Shown here: positions 1 to 7,828 of the stretch, piece after piece
How positions within the stretch are numbered: the first letter of the stretch is position 1
Layout of the letters: every line of letters begins with the position of its first letter
From: an uncultured Ignavibacteria bacterium
GTDB taxonomy: Bacteria > Bacteroidota > Ignavibacteria > Kapaibacteriales > Kapaibacteriaceae
Length of the DNA stretch: 60,388 nucleotides
Assembly: GCA_937870915.1 (NCBI GenBank)
Contig: CALMZQ010000130.1
Coordinates: forward strand, 1 to 60,388
Direction of reading: 5' to 3'
Notes under the pieces: generated by a model
Database searches by the model: none
Told to the model about the DNA's origin: nothing
Seen by the model: the letters and a program-made list of their open reading frames with translations, nothing else
Program-made: the position numbers and the translations under genes

Positions 1-795
1 CTGCCGGGCGTCTTTGAGATCCATGGCGACTACAATCCGTCATTCGGTGAGATCGATCACCCTGAGCCTATCGCTGAATGCTTACTCCCGCTGTCAGCAG
101 CCGTTCGGAAGAAGAAAGCTGATATGGGGCTTGCCACTGACGGAGATGCGGACCGGCTAGGTGCTGTTGACCACACAGGCGCTTACGTTGACCCACATCG
201 CATCTTCATCTTACTGATGAAGTACCTCTACACAACCAAGAAACGTCGTGGTGCTGTAGTGAAAACTGTGTCGCTGACGTCTATGGTCAACGCCTACTGT
301 GAAAAGAATAAGATCAAGCTTCACGAAACTCCCGTAGGCTTCAAGTACGTTGCCAAACTCATGTCGGAAGAGAAGATTCTCATTGGCGGCGAAGAATCAG
401 GCGGACTCGGCACCTCACTCCATATTCCAGAGCGCGACGGAGTATTCAACGGCCTTTTGCTGCTTGAGATGATGGCATCAACAAAGAAGTCGCTCAAGCA
501 ACTCTGCGATGATCTCGATGAAGAATTTGGACCACATCGTTACCGCCGCCGCGACGTACGCGTAACGGAACAAAAGAAGAAGTCGATCCTAGCCGCATGT
601 GCCAAGAAGCCCCTTTCCATCGGTAAACACAAGGTCATCCGTATCGATACGCGGGACGGCTTTAAGTTCTACGTTGAGAATGGATGGCTCCTCATCCGCG
701 CCTCCGGTACTGAACCACTCTTGCGCTTCTACGCCGAAGCCAATACGATGGAAACAGTAAATGAGCTTATCGACGCAGCCCTGTTACTCTCCTAG
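1..795 (+). CDS. Phosphomannomutase/phosphoglucomutase, C-terminal part (5' end outside the window)
   Basis: Alpha-D-phosphohexomutase, which interconverts hexose 1- and 6-phosphates for sugar-nucleotide synthesis in the cytoplasm. Frame 1 is open from the first base, so this is the 3' part of a gene cut by the left edge. The metal-binding loop DGDADR lies at about residues 49-54 of the visible part. The sugar-binding GGEESGG follows at about residues 130-136. The phosphate-binding RASGTEPLLRFYAE motif lies near the C terminus. About 264 codons are visible and the usual length is 450-550, so roughly the first two domains are missing. It ends in convergence with rmlC across a short GTAAC repeat array. 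Whether it prefers mannose or glucose phosphate cannot be told from this fragment. Confidence 0.93.
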   Translation: MPGVFEIHGDYNPSFGEIDHPEPIAECLLPLSAAVRKKKADMGLATDGDADRLGAVDHTGAYVDPHRIFILLMKYLYTTKKRRGAVVKTVSLTSMVNAYCEKNKIKLHETPVGFKYVAKLMSEEKILIGGEESGGLGTSLHIPERDGVFNGLLLLEMMASTKKSLKQLCDDLDEEFGPHRYRRRDVRVTEQKKKSILAACAKKPLSIGKHKVIRIDTRDGFKFYVENGWLLIRASGTEPLLRFYAEANTMETVNELIDAALLLS

Positions 796-797
796 TC

Positions 798-834
798 GTA
801 ACTAGTAACAGAGTAACTAGTAACTGAGTAACTG
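798..834. repeat. GTAAC short-repeat array between convergent genes
   Basis: Five GTAAC cores start at 798, 805, 813, 820 and 828, so the spacing alternates 7, 8, 7, 8. The array sits directly after the phosphohexomutase stop and supplies the last codons and stop of rmlC on the other strand. The same core recurs at 26347-26402. Confidence 0.8.
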
Positions 835-1338
835 TGCATTTCTGTCTTTCTCGCTCATTATCGGATCATCTACAAGCCAGCGGATGCCTAGAGAAGGGTC
901 GAGTGCATTGATAGCCCCTTCTCCTGCCGGATTGTAGAGAGCTGTGCATTTATACGAAACGTCGGCCTCTTCGCTGAGGACGGCAAAACCGTTAGCAAAG
1001 CCGGGTGGGATCCAGACTACGCGACCATTCTTGTCTGAGACGTCGATAGAGACGTGATTGCCGTAGGTGGAAGATCCTTTTCGGATATCTACTTCCACGA
1101 GTTGGATCTGACCACGCACAACACGAAGCATCTTGCCCATAGGCTCGACGTTCTGGAAATGCATGCCGCGTATCACGCCATAGGTTGAGCGTGAATGATT
1201 GTCCTGCACAAAGTCTGTTGGAATGCCATATCGCAGACACATGTCTGCTCGGTACGTCTCTTCGAAGTATCCGCGATGATCATTGAAGCGTTCAGGACGG
1301 AGGATCATCACGGCATCAAAGATCACCTCTTCAAGCAT
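817..1338 (-). CDS. rmlC: dTDP-4-dehydrorhamnose 3,5-epimerase family protein
   Basis: Cupin-fold epimerase of the dTDP-L-rhamnose pathway, which supplies rhamnose for cell-surface polysaccharide. The family pattern is clear: FNDHRGYFEETY near the N terminus, the GVIRGMHFQ segment with the catalytic His, and a C-terminal VSYKCTALYNPAGEGAI segment with the conserved Tyr. The frame stays open upstream to 1449, but starting at 1338 gives about nine residues before the conserved VMILRPERF, as in E. coli RmlC, and an 8-nt overlap with the end of pdxB. The last few codons (QLLSY) and the stop are read from the adjacent GTAAC repeat array, so the extreme C terminus was probably set by that repeat. 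No rmlA, rmlB or rmlD is visible nearby. Starts at 1347 or 1356 are possible. Confidence 0.9.
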   Translation of the reverse strand: MLEEVIFDAVMILRPERFNDHRGYFEETYRADMCLRYGIPTDFVQDNHSRSTYGVIRGMHFQNVEPMGKMLRVVRGQIQLVEVDIRKGSSTYGNHVSIDVSDKNGRVVWIPPGFANGFAVLSEEADVSYKCTALYNPAGEGAINALDPSLGIRWLVDDPIMSEKDRNAQLLSY

Positions 1339-2371
1339 CAAGGGCATCGAGCTCATCCCATGTTGGTGGAGTGCGTCGTTCATTGCGAAGAGGATAGGTT
1401 CTGCGCAATTCATCAAAGGTTGCAGGAGTGATCCGCGCATGATGATCATACGGCGCTACTACAACCGGTTCGATAGTAACAAGGGGCTTCTGGTCTGCCG
1501 CCTGCTCCTCGGTTAGTTCCACCTCGTCTCGTATACGAACGGGGTGACCAACAAATGCCTCGTAGATCATCAACGCACCGTTCTCTTTGGCTTGTACTGT
1601 GTATCCGGCCACATGTGGGGTGCAATGTGTGATACGCTCCGTAACATAGGGGTCAACATTGGGTTCGTTCGCAAACACGTCAAGTACGGCTTGCAAGGTG
1701 CCTGCTGCAACGAGGTCTGCAAGAGCATGTTCATCCAAGATGCCGCCACGTGAAGTATTCACAACCAAGGTCCCGGGCTTGCAAGTCTTAAGGATGCCTG
1801 CCGTGATGAGATCGCGAGTCGGGAACGCCCCGTCATCAGTAAGTGGTACGTGGAAGGAAATAGCGTCGGCCCTTGCTGCCAGCTCTTCCAAGGAGACAAC
1901 AGTTGCCCATTTTGGGAATGTTGTTCCGGCACTCTGTAGAGGAGGATCATTCACAAGGACGTTGTATCCTAACGAACGTACATACCGCGCGAGCAGAGAG
2001 CCAACATGTCCAAAGCCAACGATACCTACTGTTGCCCCGCGTGGAATCTTGTGCTCTTCAAATGCATCAAGCACGTACTCCGCAACGGCATTAGCATTGC
2101 AGCCTGGTGCGAATGCAAAACGAATGTTGCGCGAGTCGAGATATTCCGTGTCAATGTGATCGATGCCTGCGGTTGCTGAGCCTACAAAGGCAACGTCTGT
2201 ACCCGCCAAGAGTTTGGCGTCAACGGATGTTACGGAGCGAACAAAAATCGCCGTGGTGCGCGATCTGCGAAGTTGTTCTCGCGTGAGTGCTCTTCCGTCG
2301 AACCGCGACACCCCGTCAGTGAGTGAGAGTATCTCAGCGAGGTGCGGAATCTGATCGTCAATAAAGAGCAT
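1331..2371 (-). CDS. pdxB: Erythronate-4-phosphate dehydrogenase (PdxB-like)
   Basis: NAD-dependent 2-hydroxyacid dehydrogenase that oxidises 4-phosphoerythronate in the DXP-dependent pyridoxal phosphate pathway. It aligns by eye with E. coli PdxB: VRSVT, FVGSATAGIDHID, the PdxB-typical APGCNANAVAEYV, the nucleotide loop GIVGFGHVGS, NTSRGGILDEHAL with the substrate Arg, and CTPHVAGYT with the catalytic His. Its 346 residues fit the family. It lies 15 nt downstream of the sugar dehydrogenase stop and overlaps rmlC, so the three minus-strand genes 4387 to 817 are probably one transcript. A generic 2-hydroxyacid dehydrogenase is the alternative, but the GCNA motif favours PdxB. Confidence 0.88.
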   Translation of the reverse strand: MLFIDDQIPHLAEILSLTDGVSRFDGRALTREQLRRSRTTAIFVRSVTSVDAKLLAGTDVAFVGSATAGIDHIDTEYLDSRNIRFAFAPGCNANAVAEYVLDAFEEHKIPRGATVGIVGFGHVGSLLARYVRSLGYNVLVNDPPLQSAGTTFPKWATVVSLEELAARADAISFHVPLTDDGAFPTRDLITAGILKTCKPGTLVVNTSRGGILDEHALADLVAAGTLQAVLDVFANEPNVDPYVTERITHCTPHVAGYTVQAKENGALMIYEAFVGHPVRIRDEVELTEEQAADQKPLVTIEPVVVAPYDHHARITPATFDELRRTYPLRNERRTPPTWDELDALDA

Positions 2372-2386
2372 GTGGGTTCGCTTTCG

Positions 2387-4387
2387 CTACGGAGCGATGA
2401 GAAATGGAGTGGTTCGTGACTGACCTCGTGCCGAGACGGATAGGGTGTAGACACCCTTTGACGCCTGACCCAAGAAGGACATAATAGGGATAGAAACTGA
2501 CGTGCCGTTGTGTTTGCCTGTATAGACGAGTCTGCCTAACGCATCGTGAACAGAGATCTCGTGCGAGGAGCCGTCCGTGAGCGTGATGTTCAGGACATCC
2601 CGAACAGGCTGGGGAGCGAGGGCAAACCGTGGGCCTTGCTCGTCGTCCTCGACGCTGACGGGTATCAATTTTATTGAGAAGGAAGCATCACGGAACGCAT
2701 CGGTAAGCAATACAACGTCTATAACCGACCCAACGGCCACCGGGGTTGTTAGCTTGAACGTAAACGAGTGTACCTCGTCTGGGGCTATACGAACCGGATA
2801 TTCACTCCCAGTTATGGTAGCAGTCCCCGAGGGGCTGAAGAGAGCCGACGTAACAGTAACTGTGTCGAGTCCGATATTGCGAACAAAACACTCCACTGTA
2901 TTGCCTGCCGAAACCATAAACGTATCCTGTGTAGCCTTTATGTAGCCCTTCTTCGGCAGGCCAATGAGTGTAGCGTACTGAGAGTGTTCTGCTTCACCAG
3001 GGTTGGCATAATAGACGGTTGCTGTAGCTACGTACGGGAAGTCTGTCTGTGGTGTGTATTGTACACGGAAGAGATAGCAGTCCGTTCCTTCTGTAGACGC
3101 CCCATCCTGCCAAAAACGAGCCTCAAAAATGTTGCCCGGATTGGTGAAGAGGCGAGTGTAGAATACGGGCGTTCCACCATCACTGCAGAATTCTACTGCA
3201 GTTTTTACAGTGTCTCCGGCATCTGCGCGATAAAGAATCGTATCGAGTGGGACGCGGACCTTGGGGTCTTCATACTCCCAAACCGGGAGAAGCTCTACGA
3301 TAACATCATGATCCGGTTTTGGGAAGGGGGCGATGTTTCTTGCATCATAGTTGCCGGTGCACACAAAGAGTCTGCCATCGCTCATTACAAGCACATCACG
3401 TAGCCGCCCATAGCGAAACATCAACATGTGTTTATCGCTTACAATCTTGGATTGGTCCTCTGAGAGATCAAAGACCATCATTCGGGATGCTTTGAGGAAT
3501 ACGCCGAGGAGCTTCCCGGTAAGCGCCGGATAACGTGTGTGTGGGTAATACTCAAGACCGGACGGTGCATAGGTCAACTGCGTACCGCTCGACCACACAG
3601 GCTCAACCACATTGTTCGCAGTGCAGAACTCGATCTCAGCCGGAAGGTCGCATTTTCCTTCAATTTTTGGCCAACCATAACTAGCCCCCTTCACAATGAG
3701 ATTGATCTCATCTTCGATCTTGTCACCATGTTCTGATGCAAAGATGTTCCCGTTAGGAAGTTGACACATACCTTGCGGATTGCGATGGCCTATGGACCAG
3801 ATCCTACTTCCGGGGAATGGGTTGTCTGCCGGTATCGAACCATCGAGGTTGATGCGGATGGTTTTGCCGATTTCTGATGTGAGGCTGAACGTGCTGTCGG
3901 GAGCCGGCTGGTCTCCGTTTGTGAACATCAATGTGGTGTCCGGCAGAATGACGAGTCTGCATCCTTGATGCCACTGTTGAGCAGGTTTGAGTTCGTAGAT
4001 AGTGACAATGTCTACGATCTTGGAACCGTTGAATCTGCCACGTAGCACACGTTTGACCCACGTGTCGTTATTCTTGAACGCGTAGGCTGCATAGACGTAG
4101 GGTTGTTCGGAAAAATTCGGATGGAGAACCATGCCGAGGAGTCCGATCTCTACGCTGTTGGCAACTGAACCGCGGAAATCAAGAATCGTATCTTTTTCCT
4201 TGGTGTCCGGGTGGATCCTGCTGATAAGGCCAACACGTTCGGTGAACCAGATCTTTCCGTCGGGCCCCTCAAGAAGATCCCATGGGATGTTCAAATGATC
4301 GGCCACCGGACGAGCCGTAAAATCTACCTGCCCATTCGTTGCAACTGAGCAGAGCATGATCGCGATAACTATCAGGTATGAACGCAC
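2387..4387 (-). CDS. Secreted PQQ-type glucose/sorbosone dehydrogenase with T9SS sorting domain
   Basis: An exported protein of 666 residues with a signal peptide ending near SVATNGQ. Residues about 20-360 form the six-bladed GSDH propeller: IPWDLLEGPDGKIWFTER, IGHRNPQGM, ASEHGDKIEDEINLI and GASYGWP are typical of soluble PQQ aldose/sorbosone dehydrogenases. A middle part of about 200 residues looks like Ig-like all-beta modules. The last 80 residues, from FALAPQPVRDVLNI through GRLVYTG to GVYTLSVS, fit a type A T9SS C-terminal sorting domain, so the enzyme is probably attached to or released at the cell surface. PQQ dependence is inferred from the family and no PQQ synthesis genes are in the window. 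It lies just upstream of pdxB on the same strand. Confidence 0.85.
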   Translation of the reverse strand: MRSYLIVIAIMLCSVATNGQVDFTARPVADHLNIPWDLLEGPDGKIWFTERVGLISRIHPDTKEKDTILDFRGSVANSVEIGLLGMVLHPNFSEQPYVYAAYAFKNNDTWVKRVLRGRFNGSKIVDIVTIYELKPAQQWHQGCRLVILPDTTLMFTNGDQPAPDSTFSLTSEIGKTIRINLDGSIPADNPFPGSRIWSIGHRNPQGMCQLPNGNIFASEHGDKIEDEINLIVKGASYGWPKIEGKCDLPAEIEFCTANNVVEPVWSSGTQLTYAPSGLEYYPHTRYPALTGKLLGVFLKASRMMVFDLSEDQSKIVSDKHMLMFRYGRLRDVLVMSDGRLFVCTGNYDARNIAPFPKPDHDVIVELLPVWEYEDPKVRVPLDTILYRADAGDTVKTAVEFCSDGGTPVFYTRLFTNPGNIFEARFWQDGASTEGTDCYLFRVQYTPQTDFPYVATATVYYANPGEAEHSQYATLIGLPKKGYIKATQDTFMVSAGNTVECFVRNIGLDTVTVTSALFSPSGTATITGSEYPVRIAPDEVHSFTFKLTTPVAVGSVIDVVLLTDAFRDASFSIKLIPVSVEDDEQGPRFALAPQPVRDVLNITLTDGSSHEISVHDALGRLVYTGKHNGTSVSIPIMSFLGQASKGVYTLSVSARGQSRTTPFLIAP

Positions 4388-4459
4388 CGAAGAATCCTTG
4401 GTAAACTACATCATTGCACCAAAGATACGGGGTTACGATTCGGTAAAACAGAGGCGCAG

Positions 4460-6169
4460 CTATTTGGCAGGGGGCAGGCCAAACGAAAAACGAAAACCTT
4501 CTACAGTCCAGCGTGCCCGTATGGTAAGAGATGCAGGGGACGGCCACCACTCTTCACTCACGGAAAATGGCGTGTGATCTCCATGATCATACACGCCGTT
4601 AGCATTCCGATCGAGGAACACGTCGATCTTGTATTCGCCGGGTGGAAGCGAGGTTACGGTAAAGGCCTGTCCGACATAAACAGCCTGAGAATGTATCAAA
4701 GCCCCGGCTGGTGTGAGAAACCTCACCGTAAGCTGAACATCCTTGGGAGCAAGGTTGAATGTGTCTACGAGTACTCCGTTGACGCTTCCGGGTTCAGACC
4801 GGCGTTCTTCGGTGGAGATCCAGTGTGTAAGGAGCGAGTCGTTTAAACGGGAGCCGGTGAACGACCGTACATCGATAAAGGTGATCGATGTGCGATACCA
4901 CGTCCGCACGCTTCGTGGACTCTTGGGACGCAACACCAACCGTGTAGGATCACTCCACGTTGCCGTTACCGGCATTGCTCCGCTCGGTGCTTCGTGCCAC
5001 ACGGTGATACGTGCATTAGCCGTATCCACGGCGTCAGAGAACTGGATCACTACGGTTGAGTCAACACGAACCGATCTCGTACTATCGGTAGGATTAACGC
5101 TCAGGATCTTTAACGACGTCGTGTCTGGGTTACTCACTCCTCGGAAGGAAGATCTCCCAATGGTATCTGGTGATAGGACGCCATTGAGATCCACAATGCT
5201 CCTTGGTGCGGTTCGCACTTCGTACCGAGACGTATCGATGTCTCGTCCGAGGCGGAGCAGTACCTTCTCCTGTGATCCACTCTCCGGCCATATGGCAACT
5301 ATTGGCAGTGCGGGATCTGTTGCTGAAGAAAGGGATAGAGCATCATGCCAACTCTTAACAGGCACTACCGGCTCCGAGAACTGCACGCTAACCAGCCTCG
5401 CATTCAACGCTCGCGCACGTGCTATCAAGGGCTGATCTCGGTCGATAGCCTTCCCCATCAATAGTGTAAGGGGCTTTGCAGAACCATTTGTTAACTGAAC
5501 ATCTGCCGGAGCGTTCACAAAGTCTTCTGTGTTCTCCAACAGACCATTGCGATTCTCGTCACGTGCGGCAACAATACGATAGAGACCATCCGGGAGCCCC
5601 TTTACAGAGAATACCCCAGACGATCCTATGGGGAGTCGAAACTTTGGGGCTACAGATCGAGGACTAAACGTAGGCCGTAAAGTATCTGCACGTTGATAAC
5701 AGAAGATCACCACATTGGAGAGAGATTGACCAAACACCGTACCGGAGATACTTCCTGAGTCGATCTGGTCGCCTGTTGAAAAGACCATCGTATACGACTC
5801 GCTTGGCTTATTACCTCTGAGATCTGACCATTCTGTTCCCAGTGTAACAGTGTACGTAGTATTCGTATCAAGGGGCTCTTCAAACGTGATCTCGAGTTCA
5901 TCCCCGCCGTAGGTGGTTGAGAAACGGGCATTTGGCAACACTGTGATAGCGTTGCGGACAGAACGATCTACATAGTCGTCGAACTCAAAGGTGATCGTTC
6001 GCTCCTTCATCGACGTGGTGCCACTTGGAGGCGTCATTGTGGTCAGCACTGCCGGTTCCGAGTCCTTTGGACCACCAGTGGGCGCAACCTTCATTGCACA
6101 GCCAGCCATTGCCAGGCAGGTGACAATGGTTGAAAGAGCTAATGCAGATGAACGCAAGAACAGGGGCAT
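4460..6169 (-). CDS. Ig-like domain lipoprotein (Bacteroidota GGPKD type)
   Basis: 569 residues with a lipoprotein signal peptide (lipobox LAMAGC, Cys at about residue 25) followed by APTGGPKD, the N-terminal tag of a widespread Bacteroidota lipoprotein family. Next comes a Big_5/SbsA-like Ig domain (about residues 40-135: TPPSGTTS, ITFEFDDYVD, NTTYTVTLG, DLRGN) and then a carboxypeptidase-regulatory-like strand region containing LPDGLYRIVAARDENRNGLL. A second Ig-like stretch (SVNPTDSTRSV) and another beta module with DRNANGVYDHGDH follow. Probably a periplasmic or surface lipoprotein. Its biochemical function is unknown. It is divergent from yihY, with 38 nt between the starts. Confidence 0.82.
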   Translation of the reverse strand: MPLFLRSSALALSTIVTCLAMAGCAMKVAPTGGPKDSEPAVLTTMTPPSGTTSMKERTITFEFDDYVDRSVRNAITVLPNARFSTTYGGDELEITFEEPLDTNTTYTVTLGTEWSDLRGNKPSESYTMVFSTGDQIDSGSISGTVFGQSLSNVVIFCYQRADTLRPTFSPRSVAPKFRLPIGSSGVFSVKGLPDGLYRIVAARDENRNGLLENTEDFVNAPADVQLTNGSAKPLTLLMGKAIDRDQPLIARARALNARLVSVQFSEPVVPVKSWHDALSLSSATDPALPIVAIWPESGSQEKVLLRLGRDIDTSRYEVRTAPRSIVDLNGVLSPDTIGRSSFRGVSNPDTTSLKILSVNPTDSTRSVRVDSTVVIQFSDAVDTANARITVWHEAPSGAMPVTATWSDPTRLVLRPKSPRSVRTWYRTSITFIDVRSFTGSRLNDSLLTHWISTEERRSEPGSVNGVLVDTFNLAPKDVQLTVRFLTPAGALIHSQAVYVGQAFTVTSLPPGEYKIDVFLDRNANGVYDHGDHTPFSVSEEWWPSPASLTIRARWTVEGFRFSFGLPPAK

Positions 6170-6194
6170 TCCACAAAACTAGTCCGTAGTGCCG

Positions 6195-6202
6195 TAGTTT
6201 TG
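6195..6202 (+). promoter_or_regulatory. Candidate -7 box (TAGTTTTG) next to the yihY start
   Basis: Matches the Bacteroidota -7 consensus TAnnTTTG. Only 5 nt separate it from the ATG at 6208, so transcription would start at or next to the start codon. No good -33 TTTG is seen 19-21 nt upstream. Confidence 0.4.
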
Positions 6203-6207
6203 GTGAA

Positions 6208-7095
6208 ATGAAACAATCAGAACCGCGGATACTGACGCAGCTAAAACATGCGTGGGAATTGTTCTACGACTTTGTTGACATCACAGACCGACGTCACATC
6301 TTCCTCCTATCGTCCGGAATTGCCTTCAATCTGTTGTTGTGTACAATTCCGCTGCTGATCCTCATACTCTCTGTTGTCTCTGGTGTGATCGATGAGGATC
6401 TAACAAAGTCTACGGTACAGAACTTCCTTGTGAACTTCTTGCCACAGAACACACAGGCCACGGAATTGATCAGCGTAATTGTGAAGGAACTTGGATCGGT
6501 ATTCAATGCACGAACGGTGGCCGGATGGATAGCAGGTGTTACGTTGCTCTGGCTGGCCTCAACCCTCTTTAGTTCCTTGAGGACTGGGCTGAATGCGATC
6601 TTCCACATTCCAACGCCGAAATTCTTTGTGATCTATCGGCTGAAGGACATGCTCCTAACGATCATCACTACGATCCTCATTTTGGTCGTAACGTTGATGA
6701 GCCCCCTGCTGACATTTGCAGAGACCTATTGGACCGGGATTCTTCCGGAACTGCGAGAGAGTCTACTCTTTGGACTCACGGTCCGCGTGGCATCGCTGGT
6801 AGCAACCACCATCGTCTTCTTCCTTTTGTATCGACTTGTACCAAACAAGAAGTTGCCGTGGCCAGTGGTTCTCATCAGCACAGGAGCTGCGGTTATCATG
6901 TGGGAGTTTGCTCGAGTCCTGTTCTCGTGGTATGTAAATGGCGCTTCTGACTTTGGAAAGTTCTATGGCGGATATGTAGCACTTGCATCATTTGCACTAT
7001 GGCTATACTACACGGCCTTTGTCTTTCTGTTGGCAGCGGAACTAGGGCAATACATCCATACGCTACGCACGGAGAAAGTGAAACCGACTCCTTAA
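6208..7095 (+). CDS. YihY/BrkB family inner-membrane protein
   Basis: 295 residues with about six hydrophobic membrane segments. YihY/BrkB features are visible: the HIFLLSSGIAFNLLLCTIPLLILI segment, the WLASTLFSSLRTGLNAIF region, and the late RLVPNKKLPWPVVLISTGAAVIMWEFARVLFSWYV and FGKFYGGYVALASFALWLYY segments. The family was once misnamed RNase BN. Its transport role is not settled, so no reaction is claimed. The 3' end overlaps the convergent exonuclease gene by 4 nt. The start has no Shine-Dalgarno sequence and may be leaderless. Confidence 0.9.
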   Translation: MKQSEPRILTQLKHAWELFYDFVDITDRRHIFLLSSGIAFNLLLCTIPLLILILSVVSGVIDEDLTKSTVQNFLVNFLPQNTQATELISVIVKELGSVFNARTVAGWIAGVTLLWLASTLFSSLRTGLNAIFHIPTPKFFVIYRLKDMLLTIITTILILVVTLMSPLLTFAETYWTGILPELRESLLFGLTVRVASLVATTIVFFLLYRLVPNKKLPWPVVLISTGAAVIMWEFARVLFSWYVNGASDFGKFYGGYVALASFALWLYYTAFVFLLAAELGQYIHTLRTEKVKPTP

Positions 7096-7823
7096 AATCG
7101 GAGTAGCTGGTCCCACGTAACAAACAGATCCCACGTGGCGGTTACGTCGCGCAGACAATACTCAGCAATGATATTGTGCTTGCCCTGGTGGAAAAGCTCT
7201 CCTACCATTGAGCCATCTACGCCCTCTGCCTTTGGGGACGTGATGCCAAAGGACTTTGCATAGAAGTCAAAGTTGAATCTTCTTGTTGCTCCACTACCGG
7301 ATCCTTGGAAGAACGTGAGCCTGTCTAACAGGTCAATGTGTCCGCTATAGTTGAAGCGTGTCCCATCCATCAGATTTTTCGTGGGACGAATTCCTAAGAC
7401 CGCGCTGCGTAGCATCAACCACGGAGCATCAAAATTCCGTCCATTGAATGAAACAAGCGTTATCCCGCGATGATGATTGAGAAGCTTCCAGAAATTCTCT
7501 AACATCATGTGTTCGCTACTGAGATACCAGGTTGAGCCTGATGGGAGTTCTTCATGGCGAGATGGAGCCCCTTCTTCCATTGACGGATCAACGGAATACG
7601 CAACTCTCTTTGCCTGCCATTCGTCACCAACACGTGTCATCATCTGCATACCAATGCAGACGATCCGTCCTGTGAGGGGGCTGAGTGCAAACTCGCCGAT
7701 CTTCTTTTCTCGCTCTTCTTCGGTTGATGCACCACGGAGCAGATATTCGATCTGAACGTCGTCGAAATTCTCAGCAGAATGCCCAACTGTTTCTAGGTCA
7801 AAGACAAGGTAGGACGGTTCCAT
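7092..7823 (-). CDS. Predicted DEDD-type 3'-5' exonuclease (PolB exonuclease-like)
   Basis: 243 residues of the RNase H-like fold. The DEDD residues are visible: Exo I VFDLETVG (residues 7-14), Exo II LVSFNGRNFDAPWLM (about 122-136) and Exo III YCLRDVTATWDLF (about 221-233). This matches the stand-alone family related to the PolB exonuclease domain (DNA_pol_B_exo2). It would act on DNA or RNA ends in the cytoplasm, but the in vivo substrate is not known. It lies 5 nt downstream of the VWA-OmpA gene on the same strand and meets yihY tail to tail with a 4-nt overlap. Confidence 0.85.
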   Translation of the reverse strand: MEPSYLVFDLETVGHSAENFDDVQIEYLLRGASTEEEREKKIGEFALSPLTGRIVCIGMQMMTRVGDEWQAKRVAYSVDPSMEEGAPSRHEELPSGSTWYLSSEHMMLENFWKLLNHHRGITLVSFNGRNFDAPWLMLRSAVLGIRPTKNLMDGTRFNYSGHIDLLDRLTFFQGSGSGATRRFNFDFYAKSFGITSPKAEGVDGSMVGELFHQGKHNIIAEYCLRDVTATWDLFVTWDQLLRF

Positions 7824-7828
7824 GGTTG

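Noticed and set aside
2768-3403. A 211-codon plus-strand frame within the sugar dehydrogenase gene
   Set aside because: Antisense to a domain-supported gene, with Cys-rich random-looking composition.
4743-5435. A 230-codon plus-strand frame inside the Ig-like lipoprotein gene
   Set aside because: It lies antisense to a gene with a signal peptide and clear domains, and has no recognisable motif.
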